Origin: Afipia massiliensis
Lineage (GTDB): Bacteria; Pseudomonadota; Alphaproteobacteria; Rhizobiales; Xanthobacteraceae
Length of the DNA stretch: 64,000 nucleotides
Assembly: GCF_014203115.1 (NCBI RefSeq)
Contig: NZ_JACHIJ010000002.1
Coordinates: 124,001-188,000, forward strand
Direction: 5' to 3'
In this document: piece by piece, positions 1 to 8,560 of the stretch
Numbering within the stretch: the first letter of the stretch is position 1
How the letters are laid out: the number at the start of each line of letters is the position of its first letter
Position numbers and translations under genes: made by a program
The notes under the pieces: model-generated
Told to the model about the DNA's origin: nothing
Seen by the model: the letters and a program-made list of their open reading frames with translations, nothing else
The model's database searches: none

Positions 1-153
1 CAGCCAAATGATCCCTTTGGCCTGGATCAGTAGCGTGTAGACGTCATCGAGCTTCTTCTCGATCGACTCCAGCCGTTCGTCGGTCTTGGCGTCTTTCTCC
101 TCGAGGATCGCAACTCGCTCGTTGGTTGTCGCCAGGCGCGGACGCGTGGACAT
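1..153 (-). CDS. Small coiled-coil phage protein, lysis region (3' end missing)
   Basis: Only the first 51 codons are in the window; the gene continues past position 1. The visible part is a charged heptad-rich helix (RLATTNERVAILEEKDAK and following residues, then a LESIEKKLDDVYTLL segment) leading into a hydrophobic stretch (AKGIIW). That layout, an N-terminal coiled coil followed by a membrane helix, resembles small haemolysin XhlA-like or holin-associated phage proteins. It starts one base after the Rz1-like stop codon, so it is co-transcribed with the lysis genes. Function is inferred from layout and position only. Confidence 0.5.
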   Translation of the reverse strand, partial: MSTRPRLATTNERVAILEEKDAKTDERLESIEKKLDDVYTLLIQAKGIIWL

Positions 154-154
154 T

Positions 155-466
155 CTAGTTACCCCCATGGCCGGCATACTCCTGGCGCTGATCGCGGACG
201 CAGGCCTTCCCCGCCTTAATCCGCTCGTTGGCGACGGTCACCTCGGCGTCGCGCTCGAGATAGGCGCCGACCGCGTCATCGGCCGGCCCAAACTCGACAA
301 CGTCAACGGGCTCGAGGATCTTCTCGCAGATTTCCGGCACCTCAACGCGCAGCGGCGGAGCCAGAGCTGGCAGATCGTGAACGCAGCCACCCAGCAGCGT
401 CGCCAAGCTGGCAAGAGCTAGCAGTGACGGTCTTTCCAGCCACAAGGACGGGTTTGCGCTTCGCAT
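155..466 (-). CDS. Rz1-like outer-membrane spanin lipoprotein
   Basis: A 103-aa protein beginning at an ATG inside the upstream Rz-like gene, in another frame. The N-terminus has a hydrophobic signal segment (LLALASLATLLGGC) with a lipobox cysteine at about residue 28, followed by a proline-containing stretch (HDLPALAPPLRVEVPE). This is the usual make-up of outer-membrane spanins, which link to an inner-membrane partner and fuse the envelope at lysis. The longer reading from position 700 is only out-of-frame Rz sequence, so the start at 466 is preferred. It overlaps the Rz-like gene by 125 bp, a classic partly embedded spanin arrangement. Confidence 0.7.
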   Translation of the reverse strand: MRSANPSLWLERPSLLALASLATLLGGCVHDLPALAPPLRVEVPEICEKILEPVDVVEFGPADDAVGAYLERDAEVTVANERIKAGKACVRDQRQEYAGHGGN

Positions 467-836
467 AATCGGCCACCTGTTTCTGCAGTGATTTCGAGAG
501 TTGCTCGAGGGACTGGATTTTCGGCTGGTACTTCTTGGTGAGGTCCTCGGCGATCTGATCGTCGCGGGCCTTGCTGGCCGTCGCCGCCAGCGCCTTATCG
601 TCGGCGTATCTCTGGGCCCAGCGCTCATCGAGCACGCCGTCGCGCCAGATCCACGTCGCGATCGTCGCCAGGACCGCCACCAGGATGGCGACCCCGACAC
701 GAGTTTGCAGCATGTGTCGGATGAAGCCGGCGATCGCTTTTCCCACCAGAACGGCCGTCAAAGGAAAGGCCACGCAAAAGTAGACCATGCCCGCGAAGCC
801 GAAGGTCCCGATCAGCCACCAGATCCAGGAGCTCAT
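342..836 (-). CDS. Rz-like inner-membrane spanin
   Basis: A 164-aa protein with hydrophobic segments at roughly residues 8-33 and 48-65 followed by a long charged helix rich in K, Q and D (about residues 75-130), which is the expected periplasmic coiled coil of an i-spanin. The start ATG overlaps the endolysin stop (ATGA). The 3' third is overlapped by the Rz1-like lipoprotein gene. Most Rz proteins have one membrane helix; here the first segment suggests two, which is slightly atypical. No sequence family was recognised beyond this layout. Confidence 0.65.
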   Translation of the reverse strand: MSSWIWWLIGTFGFAGMVYFCVAFPLTAVLVGKAIAGFIRHMLQTRVGVAILVAVLATIATWIWRDGVLDERWAQRYADDKALAATASKARDDQIAEDLTKKYQPKIQSLEQLSKSLQKQVADYAKRKPVLVAGKTVTASSCQLGDAAGWLRSRSASSGSAAAR

Positions 837-1750
837 AGCGGCACCGCGACGCCGAGATCGAGCGCGTCAACAACCTTGGCCCGTTTCCAGTTGGCATAGA
901 AGCGCCAGGCCAAGCCGCCGATCGTGAGGACCGCGCCGATGACGACCAGGCTGAGCACGATGTGAGAAATGATCTCGCTGCCGTATGACAACGGCGTCAG
1001 AGCATCCTGCGCCTGCAGAAGCGTGCCGGCGACGTCGGAGTTGTTGGCGGATTGCAGTGCACCGCCGCCCACTCCGGAGGCCGTGCCGACGCCAGTCGCC
1101 AGGTCGCCAACGGCTGCGCTCGGCGGTTGCTTGGCCGTTTCGATCTTGGCCTTTCGATGACCATTGTCGGCGTACACTGGCCCCGGCCCAACAGATCCCT
1201 TCGCCCAGGCCTGGCCGGCCGATCGCACGTTGGCGACTCGCGTGAGCCAGCCGCGGCCGAACTTCGGAAATCCCTTGAGCTGGCGCAGGAACTCAACGCG
1301 CCGCTGACAGATCAACGCGATCAGCGCATCATTGTCATTCACAGCTGCGAGCGCATCGAGCGTGCCGGTACCGACATGACCGTCGATCGCGCCACGGTAT
1401 AGGCCGAGCTGCGCCAGCGCACGCTGCAGCCACTTCACAGATTGAACAGGCCCCGAATTCACTCCGCCATCGAACACGACGTAATCGACGCCGTCGGGCA
1501 ATTCGTCCCCGCGTACCGCGTCCCAAAACTGATGTTTGTAAAGCGCATCCCGCTCCGCAATCCAAAGCGGATGACCAATCATCTGAGGCGACAGCGTCAC
1601 CCTGGCAAGGCCGCGCCGGCGCCGATCGGCGTCGTAAACCACCTGCGTAATTCCGTTGAGCGTGCGCGCGCCCGGATCGTCCGGATCGTTGCTAAAGCCG
1701 CCCTCGGCGATCCCGACGCGGCGAAGTGATTCCGGAAACCGGTTTTCCAT
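833..1750 (-). CDS. Endolysin, GH108 family (N-acetylmuramidase type)
   Basis: A 305-aa peptidoglycan hydrolase. The N-terminal domain carries the GH108 active-site signature IAEGGFSNDPDD (catalytic Glu at about residue 16) and the LNGIT motif. Residues about 110-175 (WLQRALAQLGLYRGAIDGHVGTGT) match the predicted peptidoglycan-binding segment common in this family. The C-terminus adds a transmembrane helix (about residues 262-285) and a short basic tail, which most GH108 lysins lack; it may be membrane-tethered before lysis. The ATG at 1750 has GGGG six bases upstream and is preferred over one 12 bases earlier. It sits directly upstream of the spanin pair. Confidence 0.88.
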   Translation of the reverse strand: MENRFPESLRRVGIAEGGFSNDPDDPGARTLNGITQVVYDADRRRRGLARVTLSPQMIGHPLWIAERDALYKHQFWDAVRGDELPDGVDYVVFDGGVNSGPVQSVKWLQRALAQLGLYRGAIDGHVGTGTLDALAAVNDNDALIALICQRRVEFLRQLKGFPKFGRGWLTRVANVRSAGQAWAKGSVGPGPVYADNGHRKAKIETAKQPPSAAVGDLATGVGTASGVGGGALQSANNSDVAGTLLQAQDALTPLSYGSEIISHIVLSLVVIGAVLTIGGLAWRFYANWKRAKVVDALDLGVAVPL

Positions 1751-1815
1751 GCGATGCCCCATACTAAAGCGGCCCGCGAATTGCGGGGGCTGGCTGTCAA
1801 AAAGCTGCGGGATTT

Positions 1816-2706
1816 CTAGGAGACTTGCGGTCTAAGCACCGCTAGGCGGCGACGGATAAGATCCGCAAAAGTTTTCGGCCGTTCCACGACACGAGCAACC
1901 AGGAACGCTGCGGCGCTAGAGCTCAGCACGGCGACGAAATAGATCAGAACCCTATTTTGGCCGGCCAGCCCCGATGAAACACAAAGGATCACCGGCATGT
2001 GGATTAGGTAAAGCGTGTAAGAAAATGCACCGAGCGCCGCGAGTGCTGACGTCATGGGACCGGCAGACAACAGCGCCGCCGAGCGGTTCGGCCTGGCCCA
2101 TGCCATCAGGCCTCCCAGGGCAAACGTTATGATGGCCGTCGGCATGAAGGCTAAGCGAAGCATACCGAAAGTGACGATCAAGCCGAGTGCAAAGCACCAG
2201 ACTGTTCGCCAGTTCCCCTCTGCGGCGAACGCGGCTGCGGCCAGGGCGATCATGCCGTAGAGAACGACCTCAAGCCGCAGCGACCATACGGGTGTGAGCA
2301 CGACAGCATCGTGGCTCGTAAAGCCGAAGAATACCGAACGGACAAAGCCCAGGAGCGAGAGATCGTATCTGGCCGACATTTCTCGGCCGATCTCGGTCAT
2401 CGTAAAAAACAGGCCAACCAGGGCCAAGGTCGCAAGATAGGGCGGCATGATGCGAGCGATGCGGCGGATGGCGAAGTCCACGGTGTCCACGGACCCGGTT
2501 ACTCGATATTCCCGCAGGACGCTGCCGCAAATCACGTAGCCGCTGAGCACGAAAAAGACCAATACCGCCGTATATGACGCCCAGCCCAGCACGGTATTCA
2601 ATGGCGACTCGCCAAGCACGGCCGAAGAGGCGTGTCCGATAACAACCGCCTGCGCGGCGATGCCACGCACGGCGTCAAGCAACGAATCATGTCGGTTCTG
2701 CCCCAT
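1816..2706 (-). CDS. Acyltransferase-3 family membrane O-acyltransferase
   Basis: A polytopic membrane protein of 296 aa with the acyltransferase-3 signature near the N-terminus (DAVRGIAAQAVVIGHAS: conserved R-G-x-A and His) and about ten hydrophobic segments. These enzymes transfer acetyl or other acyl groups from acyl-CoA to cell-surface sugars (OafA type). It is a little shorter than typical members (about 340-380 aa). It lies between tail-fibre and endolysin genes, the usual place for a lysogenic-conversion gene, and may modify lipopolysaccharide O-antigen to block superinfection. A GTG start 24 bp upstream is possible. The family call is firm; the substrate is unknown. Confidence 0.82.
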   Translation of the reverse strand: MGQNRHDSLLDAVRGIAAQAVVIGHASSAVLGESPLNTVLGWASYTAVLVFFVLSGYVICGSVLREYRVTGSVDTVDFAIRRIARIMPPYLATLALVGLFFTMTEIGREMSARYDLSLLGFVRSVFFGFTSHDAVVLTPVWSLRLEVVLYGMIALAAAAFAAEGNWRTVWCFALGLIVTFGMLRLAFMPTAIITFALGGLMAWARPNRSAALLSAGPMTSALAALGAFSYTLYLIHMPVILCVSSGLAGQNRVLIYFVAVLSSSAAAFLVARVVERPKTFADLIRRRLAVLRPQVS

Positions 2707-2749
2707 GCCGACAGCATTCCCCAACGGCACCTCAATGTCACCGGAGCAG

Positions 2750-4201
2750 CTATGGCTCTTCCCAGCCCAATAGCATCATCGAACCCGCCGTCGCCGCATA
2801 GTAAAGGTTCATGCTTTCGAGCAGGATTTCTGAGATCGCTGCGACGTACCCCTGGATAGCCGGCGAAGACGAAGCGCCGGCCACGATAGGCGGAGGGTTC
2901 GAACTCGTTGGAGATCCATAGCTATTGCTCGGCGCGACCAGCGCAATGCCGTTTGCCTGTCCATTATTGGTGACAGACACAACGACTGAGACAGCGGCCG
3001 CCGGGATAAGGCCAGATAGGCTTACCGCCGTCCACGTGGGGGTCGAGATGCTGCCTGATGCGCCCGTAATCAACACCAAGCCGGTCGTCGTCTGTGCGAG
3101 GCCTACTATATAGCGAACCTTCTTGCCTCGCTGTTTCGTCCCCATCAAGTTTGCGGAACCTGAGACGGTACGCACATGGCCGATCAGCGCCTTGAAGGTG
3201 TATCCGGTCGGGAATGTGACCGCGGTGTCCGAGGTGTTGACCAAAACCTTCGTGGTGCCGTCTGCCTTCCCGATTGCCCAAAGCGAATACATCGTGCCGC
3301 TGGCGATCGTGAGCGAGCCCTGAAGCGCGTCGACGCCGCCGTTCGTCCCGAGATTGACCCCGGTCGAGTTTATCGGCCGCGTGAGCGTGCTGGTCCCATC
3401 CGACATGACCACGGCGTCGGCGGTAACCGACAACGTCGTATTGGTGAGGACGTCGACCGCAAGTTTTCGCGTCGTTCCTTCCGGCGAAAGCGAGGCCGAC
3501 AGCGTCGATCCGGTCAACTGCAGGCCCGCGCCGAGGCCCAGTTCGTCGACGCCACCGCCGATCGTTCCCCCGCTGGTCCAGGCGTTGGTGAAAGTAGAGC
3601 CTTGAAGATCAATATGCGTCGCGTCGACCACCGTGATGGTCCAAGTGCCATTGGCTTCCGTGGTGCCCAGGACATCGAAAACGGTCTTCTTCTGACCGGT
3701 CGCGAAAGTCGACGAGTCGGCGACGCTCAGCCGGATCAGCCCAGATCCGTTGTTCGCTGCCCCGGTGATCGTAAGCGCGGCATTCGAGTTAGTACCCAAC
3801 AGCTTCGAGGGACCACTCGGCTTGTAGAGCTTTCGAAGCGTGACTGCCTTGTCAGCCAGCAGCGTTTCCGTGACAAAGTCCACGCGGCCACCAATTTCAA
3901 GCCCCGTCGATTTCCATTCGGCAATGAGAGATCCGCTGATCGCAAGGCCGACGCCAGTGGCCGTCTTGTAGAAGCCCGTCGTCTGCGCGGAATTGAAGAT
4001 CACCGCCGGCGCGCCGACCGTGCCGTCGGTCAGTTTGAGCGGGCCGGCCATCGGCGCGGCTCCGGAGCGCATCAGGCGCGCCGTCAGGGCGTCGCGGATG
4101 TCCTCGAGCGGCGGATTGTGCTGGCTTGGCTGGATCGTCTCGCCTACTTCGGCCAGATAGCCAGGCGGGAGCGAGTAATTTCCGTTGCTATCACTGGGCA
4201 T
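2750..4201 (-). CDS. Tail-fibre-like phage structural protein
   Basis: A 483-aa protein beginning with the phase typical of phage fibre proteins: a short N-terminal segment (PPLEDIRDALTARLMRSG and PMAGPLKLTDGTVGAPAVIF) followed by low-complexity, Ser/Thr/Gly-rich beta sequence to the C-terminus. The PMAG/P-L-x-L-x-DG pattern is common at the start of fibre repeats. It is probably the distal receptor-binding fibre. A separate 247-bp gap follows upstream, before the 707-aa virion gene. Receptor specificity cannot be judged. Confidence 0.7.
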   Translation of the reverse strand: MPSDSNGNYSLPPGYLAEVGETIQPSQHNPPLEDIRDALTARLMRSGAAPMAGPLKLTDGTVGAPAVIFNSAQTTGFYKTATGVGLAISGSLIAEWKSTGLEIGGRVDFVTETLLADKAVTLRKLYKPSGPSKLLGTNSNAALTITGAANNGSGLIRLSVADSSTFATGQKKTVFDVLGTTEANGTWTITVVDATHIDLQGSTFTNAWTSGGTIGGGVDELGLGAGLQLTGSTLSASLSPEGTTRKLAVDVLTNTTLSVTADAVVMSDGTSTLTRPINSTGVNLGTNGGVDALQGSLTIASGTMYSLWAIGKADGTTKVLVNTSDTAVTFPTGYTFKALIGHVRTVSGSANLMGTKQRGKKVRYIVGLAQTTTGLVLITGASGSISTPTWTAVSLSGLIPAAAVSVVVSVTNNGQANGIALVAPSNSYGSPTSSNPPPIVAGASSSPAIQGYVAAISEILLESMNLYYAATAGSMMLLGWEEP

Positions 4202-4285
4202 TAGGCGGTTTTCCCCACAGCGGCGCGCGGCTCTCGGAAAGAGAACCTTTCAAGAACGCGGGAATCGGGTTAGGTGTGGCGGGCG

Positions 4286-4555
4286 ATGACCTTGAAAATC
4301 ATGCAAGCCGCCGTCTTCTTCGGAGTGCTGCTCTCGCAGGGCGCCTATCACTGGGCGCAGCGCGATCTGGCAGCGTTCGTTGTCGCTTTGCTTGCGACGA
4401 TCTTCGCGACGGCGATCATCGTTGAGGTGCAGGATCGCCTTCGAAAGATCAGCGGCCGATCTGCGCCATCAGCGCCGCGGCCAGCGCCTTCTGTCCCGCC
4501 GATGCGGCCGAATGCTTTGCAGCACTTGCCTGGCGCCGATCGAGAGCATCAATAA
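4286..4555 (+). CDS. Possible small two-helix membrane protein on the opposite strand
   Basis: A rightward reading frame of 89 codons occupies the 247-bp gap between the tail-fibre and 707-aa genes, both of which read leftwards. It begins MTLKIMQAAVFF and contains two hydrophobic helices (about residues 6-22 and 28-48), then a basic and proline-rich tail. The last 107 bp overlap the 3' end of the 707-aa gene, so that tail may be an artefact. There is no clear ribosome-binding site. The gap is otherwise unexplained in a very compact module, which is why it is listed. Confidence 0.33.
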   Translation: MTLKIMQAAVFFGVLLSQGAYHWAQRDLAAFVVALLATIFATAIIVEVQDRLRKISGRSAPSAPRPAPSVPPMRPNALQHLPGADREHQ

Positions 4556-6572
4556 TCGCCTGAATATGCCGATCTCGTTCTGGGCCTTGCGCCGTCAGTA
4601 TCCGCGCGACGTCCACGCGGGCTTGATTTTGCGCGCGCTCAGTCAACGCATTGACGGCTTTTATGCCGCCGCGCTTTGCAGCGGTTAAGGCCATGCCCAG
4701 CCAGTTGCCCGCCGGCGTGACGATGGAATTTTCGTTGAGCGTCGATGGCTTCATTGCAGCTGCCGCCGAAAGGCGCTGCGCAGTCTGCGAATTCTCGACC
4801 ACCTTGTGATGGGTATCGCGGAATTTGAGGTTACGCTCGACGGTGCGCATCAGCTCCGCGGCCGCGTCATCACCGTGAACGGTCGCGATCTTTGCTGTAT
4901 TCCAGCCGCCCTCGCCCTGCAGCTCACCGCGTAACGCCTGCAGGTCGTTGGCCTTGGTACCAAGCTTCCGCTCGATATCGCCTCGGCTCCCCTTCGCGAA
5001 GGCGATGCGCTCCCCGGCCTCGAGCTGCTCGAATTCGTCCAGGAAGCGTCCCGGCGACGCCGTTGTTTTGCCGTCGCCGAGGTACTTTGTACCGAGATCG
5101 ACCGCATCAGCGCGGCGAGCGAGCGAAGAGGACGCGCGGTTGGCTTCGGCATAGCCGGGCACCTGACGCTCGAGCGCCTCGTTAAGACGAAAGCGCAGTT
5201 CCTTCAGCGAGGCCTGCTGCGTGCGGAACGCCGATGCCGGCACGCCGAGCCCGGGCGCATCGTATTCGATGACGTTGTCGAGTTCCTGCTTTACCTTGTG
5301 CAACACAGAAGCATTGTTCTGCGATACCGGGACGTCATCCCAAAGCTGATTTCCTCGGCCGTCGTATTGCGGAAAACCTTCGGCATCGACTCGGGGTCGC
5401 CGTTCATATCGGGTCATCATGTCGCGCAGTGTCTGCAGCGCCCGTTGCTCGAGGCCGACAGACTGCGGAATCATATCGTCGAGTTGAGCAAGGATAGGCG
5501 CGGTCCGAACAGCCGGCGCATTATCCAGGGCCTGCGGGTAGGCAACACCGTCGACTTCCGAACGGCGCGCCTTGATGGCGTTCGTGACCGTCAGCGGATC
5601 TTCGGCCGGGCCCAACGCTCGATCGACGTCACCCATGATCCGGGAATTTGTTCCGCGATCGCGCTGCGTGAGAGCCGTCTGCATCACTGATCGGCCCTGG
5701 TCGCTATTGAGCGACGCGCCTTGAGCTTTGCCGAGAAAGGCCGGACCGGCATCGGCGAGCATGGCATCTGGGCCAAGTCGATCGACTTCAGCGCGCACCG
5801 CCGCCGGCGTATCGGCTTCCATCGCCTTGACCATGTGATTGGATGCTCGGCGCGACATGCCGTCGGCGACGTTGCGGACCGCATCGAAGCCGCGCGCGGC
5901 CGCCGTGGTCGCGACTGGTGACAGGATCGCGGCGCCGATGCGCGCCGGCGTTTCGAACATCGTACCCTTCGTGGCCTGCCCAGCCGCTTCGCTCGCGGCG
6001 CCCGGCAGCATCGCCTGTGTGATCAGCCTGGTGCCGACAGTGCCCGGGCCGCCGACCGCGTTCGGCAGAAAACTGCCGATCGTCTGGGCGTACTCCTCAG
6101 CGGTGTTCTTCGGTTTGTAGAATTCGCCGGTGACCTTTTCGATGCCGTGCTCGATCGAATCCGGCGACGCCAGCTTGTTGATGTCCGCAGGCATCGGTGC
6201 GTCTTTGCGGGGACCGCTGATCGCGTTGAAAAGCGGGTCGAACAGAAATTTATTCGCGCCCGTATGCGCCAGATCCGAGAGCATCGGCACCAGGCCAGCC
6301 AGACCGATCGCGCCCTTGGCAACGCCGGTACCGCCGGCCTTCATCAATCCGAGCACGCGGCTTTCTGCGTCCGCCGGCGTGACGTCCGGCGTTGGCGGCG
6401 CTGCCTTCTCAGCCATCGGCGCAGGAGCAGCTGCAGCTGGCGCTGCGGCCGCGGGCTGCGCGCCGATCGACTTCGCGATTTCTTCAACGGTTGCGTTCTG
6501 CTCGGCCGGCGACAGCTTGAGAAAGCCGTCGTCTATCTCGACCTGACGTCCGCCAATATCGAGCGTCGGCAT
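4449..6572 (-). CDS. Large virion protein, injection/internal-protein type
   Basis: A 707-aa protein with a short N-terminal domain (PTLDIGGRQVEIDDGFLKLSPAEQ), an Ala/Pro linker, Gly/Ala-rich amphipathic stretches around residues 80-240, then a long helical region with coiled-coil character. Similar layouts occur in internal or DNA-ejection proteins of short-tailed phages. The start overlaps the stop of the SleB-domain gene (TAATG), so the two are translationally coupled. Ejection function is inferred from position and composition; no catalytic motif was seen. Confidence 0.6.
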   Translation of the reverse strand: MPTLDIGGRQVEIDDGFLKLSPAEQNATVEEIAKSIGAQPAAAAPAAAAPAPMAEKAAPPTPDVTPADAESRVLGLMKAGGTGVAKGAIGLAGLVPMLSDLAHTGANKFLFDPLFNAISGPRKDAPMPADINKLASPDSIEHGIEKVTGEFYKPKNTAEEYAQTIGSFLPNAVGGPGTVGTRLITQAMLPGAASEAAGQATKGTMFETPARIGAAILSPVATTAAARGFDAVRNVADGMSRRASNHMVKAMEADTPAAVRAEVDRLGPDAMLADAGPAFLGKAQGASLNSDQGRSVMQTALTQRDRGTNSRIMGDVDRALGPAEDPLTVTNAIKARRSEVDGVAYPQALDNAPAVRTAPILAQLDDMIPQSVGLEQRALQTLRDMMTRYERRPRVDAEGFPQYDGRGNQLWDDVPVSQNNASVLHKVKQELDNVIEYDAPGLGVPASAFRTQQASLKELRFRLNEALERQVPGYAEANRASSSLARRADAVDLGTKYLGDGKTTASPGRFLDEFEQLEAGERIAFAKGSRGDIERKLGTKANDLQALRGELQGEGGWNTAKIATVHGDDAAAELMRTVERNLKFRDTHHKVVENSQTAQRLSAAAAMKPSTLNENSIVTPAGNWLGMALTAAKRGGIKAVNALTERAQNQARVDVARILTAQGPERDRHIQAIIDALDRRQASAAKHSAASAGQKALAAALMAQIGR

Positions 6573-8560
6573 TATTTAACGCTCCATTTGATTCCGCTGG
6601 AGGTCGCGCCGGCAGGCGGCGCCGGTGCATCTGCCGCCGGCACCTTGATGCCGAACAGCGCGCGTTCTCGCTTGTTGGCGACCGGATCAGGATAAACCGC
6701 GTCGAGCTGTTCCTGATGGAGTTGCAGGCGCGCGACCGAAGCGCGCTCCATGATGTCGAGCAGCCGCTTGATCGAGCCTTCGTCCAGCGTGATCGATCCG
6801 CCGGCGGCCTTTTCGGCGAACTCGCGATCGCTGTTCGAAATGTTTGCGGTACCGACGGTCGCTTTCAGGACTGCGGCTACCTGCGGCGCGATCGCGGAGC
6901 GGAAGGTTTCCGTGTTCTGAATGGCTTTCGGATCCGTCACGCCGAGGAATGCGCCGGCCTTCTGCAGCGCCAGGCGCTCGTTGGCCCGGAAGCCGGTGAT
7001 GGTGCCGCCGTCGCCATCGAGGGCGGCGCGCGCGGATCGAAGCGCGACCAGGCCGGTTGCGGTTGAGCGGGCTTCCTTGGCTCCTGCGTCCATCGTGTCG
7101 AAGATCTGCTTGTCGCTGCCGCCGCCCATGTTCACGGTCGTGGCGCTGGCGCGCGCCTTCGCCGTCACCCATGCCTCGTAGGGCATTGGCTTCGGCGTCA
7201 GCTCGGTCGGCTGGAAGTTCTTTTTGTAGTGTTCGTGCTCCTGGACGCTCTGCGGCGACTTCTCGGCGGCCGAAACCACCGAGATCTTCCCGCTGGCATC
7301 CTTCTGCACCAGGTTACCGTCTTCGTCCCGGTACGGCGCGGTGTAGGCCGGATCCTTCTTGAGGGCGACGGTTCGCTGGCCGGTGAGCTGGTTCACGTCC
7401 CAGATGTTGCCCGCAGCATCCGTCTCTTGGGTGTGGCGGTCCCGCGGCTTGAGCTGGGCGCTCAACGCCGTGGCGAGCGGTGCCGGTAGGAACGGATTTG
7501 CCATCACCCGGGCGATGGCGTCGACGCCAGGACGCGCCTGTGCGGGCGCGGCGGGTGCTGGCCGGGACTGAGGCTGCATTGCCTGGGCCAACGTGGCCGT
7601 TCCAGGCGATGGTCCGGAAGGCGGCTGGGCGGCCTCAGGGAGTCCACCGGTTGGCATTCCCGGCGGGAGCGCCGAAGCGCCGGCCGGTGCGAACGGCATT
7701 GCGGACGCGACCCTGACGGGCGCCGCCGGCGGTTCATCGTCGGGACTGTAGAACCGGTGACCGCCGATTTCGGTGAAATCGCCCTTCGCCCACGACGGAT
7801 CTCGCCGGCCGAGCGCGGCCTGCCCGCCGGGGGAGAAGAAATGCGTCGCCCCCTCGGTCGGGTCATTGGCCCCGAAATAGGCCGCGTCGACCTGGTCACC
7901 GATCGCCTTGTACTTCGGATCATCCGGCGACAGCGCCAGCATGCGCTGTTTGGCGACGCCGCCGTTCCAGGGTTCGAACTGGTTTTTAGCCAGCGTGACG
8001 CCCGGGATGGTATCGCCGCCATAGCCGCCATCGACCGCCCGATTCCGGATAACGCTGGCGACCGCCAGCTGGCCGGCCGTCGGTTCGTTGCCCGCCTCGC
8101 CGTAAACCGTCCGGATCATGAGATCCCGATCCGCGCCAACCGGCGGATCCAGCGGCGAAGACTCGTTCGGCCCGTAAATCTTCATGGACGTGTTCGCCGG
8201 CGCAGGCCGCACCGGATCCGGTGCCGGCGTCGCCACCGGGCCGATCGAGACATCACCGGTCGGTGTAGCCGCTGGGCTCGAGGTCGCGCCAGGCTGACCA
8301 CCGCGGAAAACCTCGAGGGCCTGTGCGATCGCTTCGCGCTTGCCCTTCTCCTCGGCGGAATCGGCGGACATGCTGTCGGCAGTGCCGAGCAGCGATTGCG
8401 CCACCCGCGCCGCGCCCTGCCAGGCTGACTTCACCGGGCTGTAATCCATGCCCTGCTGCATCATCGCCGCGGCGACCTGGCGGCGAGCTGCGATCTGCGA
8501 AGGCGTGAGCTGCGCGCCGGCATCGCCCCAGACGAATGGAGCCGCGACTTCAGTTGCCAT
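6572..8560 (-). CDS. Virion protein with SleB-type cell-wall hydrolase domain
   Basis: A 662-aa protein. Residues about 150-290 carry a cell wall hydrolase SleB/Hydrolase_2 domain: MIRTVYGEAGNE with the conserved Glu, VIRNRA, and the FSPGGQAALGRRDPSWA region. The flanks are Pro/Ala linkers, and the C-terminal half is helical. This is probably a virion-associated peptidoglycan hydrolase that opens the cell wall during DNA entry, separate from the GH108 lysin used at lysis. The ATG at 8560 overlaps the upstream stop codon (TAATG); an earlier in-frame start would add 17 unrelated residues. Confidence 0.8.
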   Translation of the reverse strand: MATEVAAPFVWGDAGAQLTPSQIAARRQVAAAMMQQGMDYSPVKSAWQGAARVAQSLLGTADSMSADSAEEKGKREAIAQALEVFRGGQPGATSSPAATPTGDVSIGPVATPAPDPVRPAPANTSMKIYGPNESSPLDPPVGADRDLMIRTVYGEAGNEPTAGQLAVASVIRNRAVDGGYGGDTIPGVTLAKNQFEPWNGGVAKQRMLALSPDDPKYKAIGDQVDAAYFGANDPTEGATHFFSPGGQAALGRRDPSWAKGDFTEIGGHRFYSPDDEPPAAPVRVASAMPFAPAGASALPPGMPTGGLPEAAQPPSGPSPGTATLAQAMQPQSRPAPAAPAQARPGVDAIARVMANPFLPAPLATALSAQLKPRDRHTQETDAAGNIWDVNQLTGQRTVALKKDPAYTAPYRDEDGNLVQKDASGKISVVSAAEKSPQSVQEHEHYKKNFQPTELTPKPMPYEAWVTAKARASATTVNMGGGSDKQIFDTMDAGAKEARSTATGLVALRSARAALDGDGGTITGFRANERLALQKAGAFLGVTDPKAIQNTETFRSAIAPQVAAVLKATVGTANISNSDREFAEKAAGGSITLDEGSIKRLLDIMERASVARLQLHQEQLDAVYPDPVANKRERALFGIKVPAADAPAPPAGATSSGIKWSVK

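Noticed and set aside
1..160. Left attachment site (attL)
   Set aside because: Phage lysis genes continue to the window edge, so attL must be outside it.
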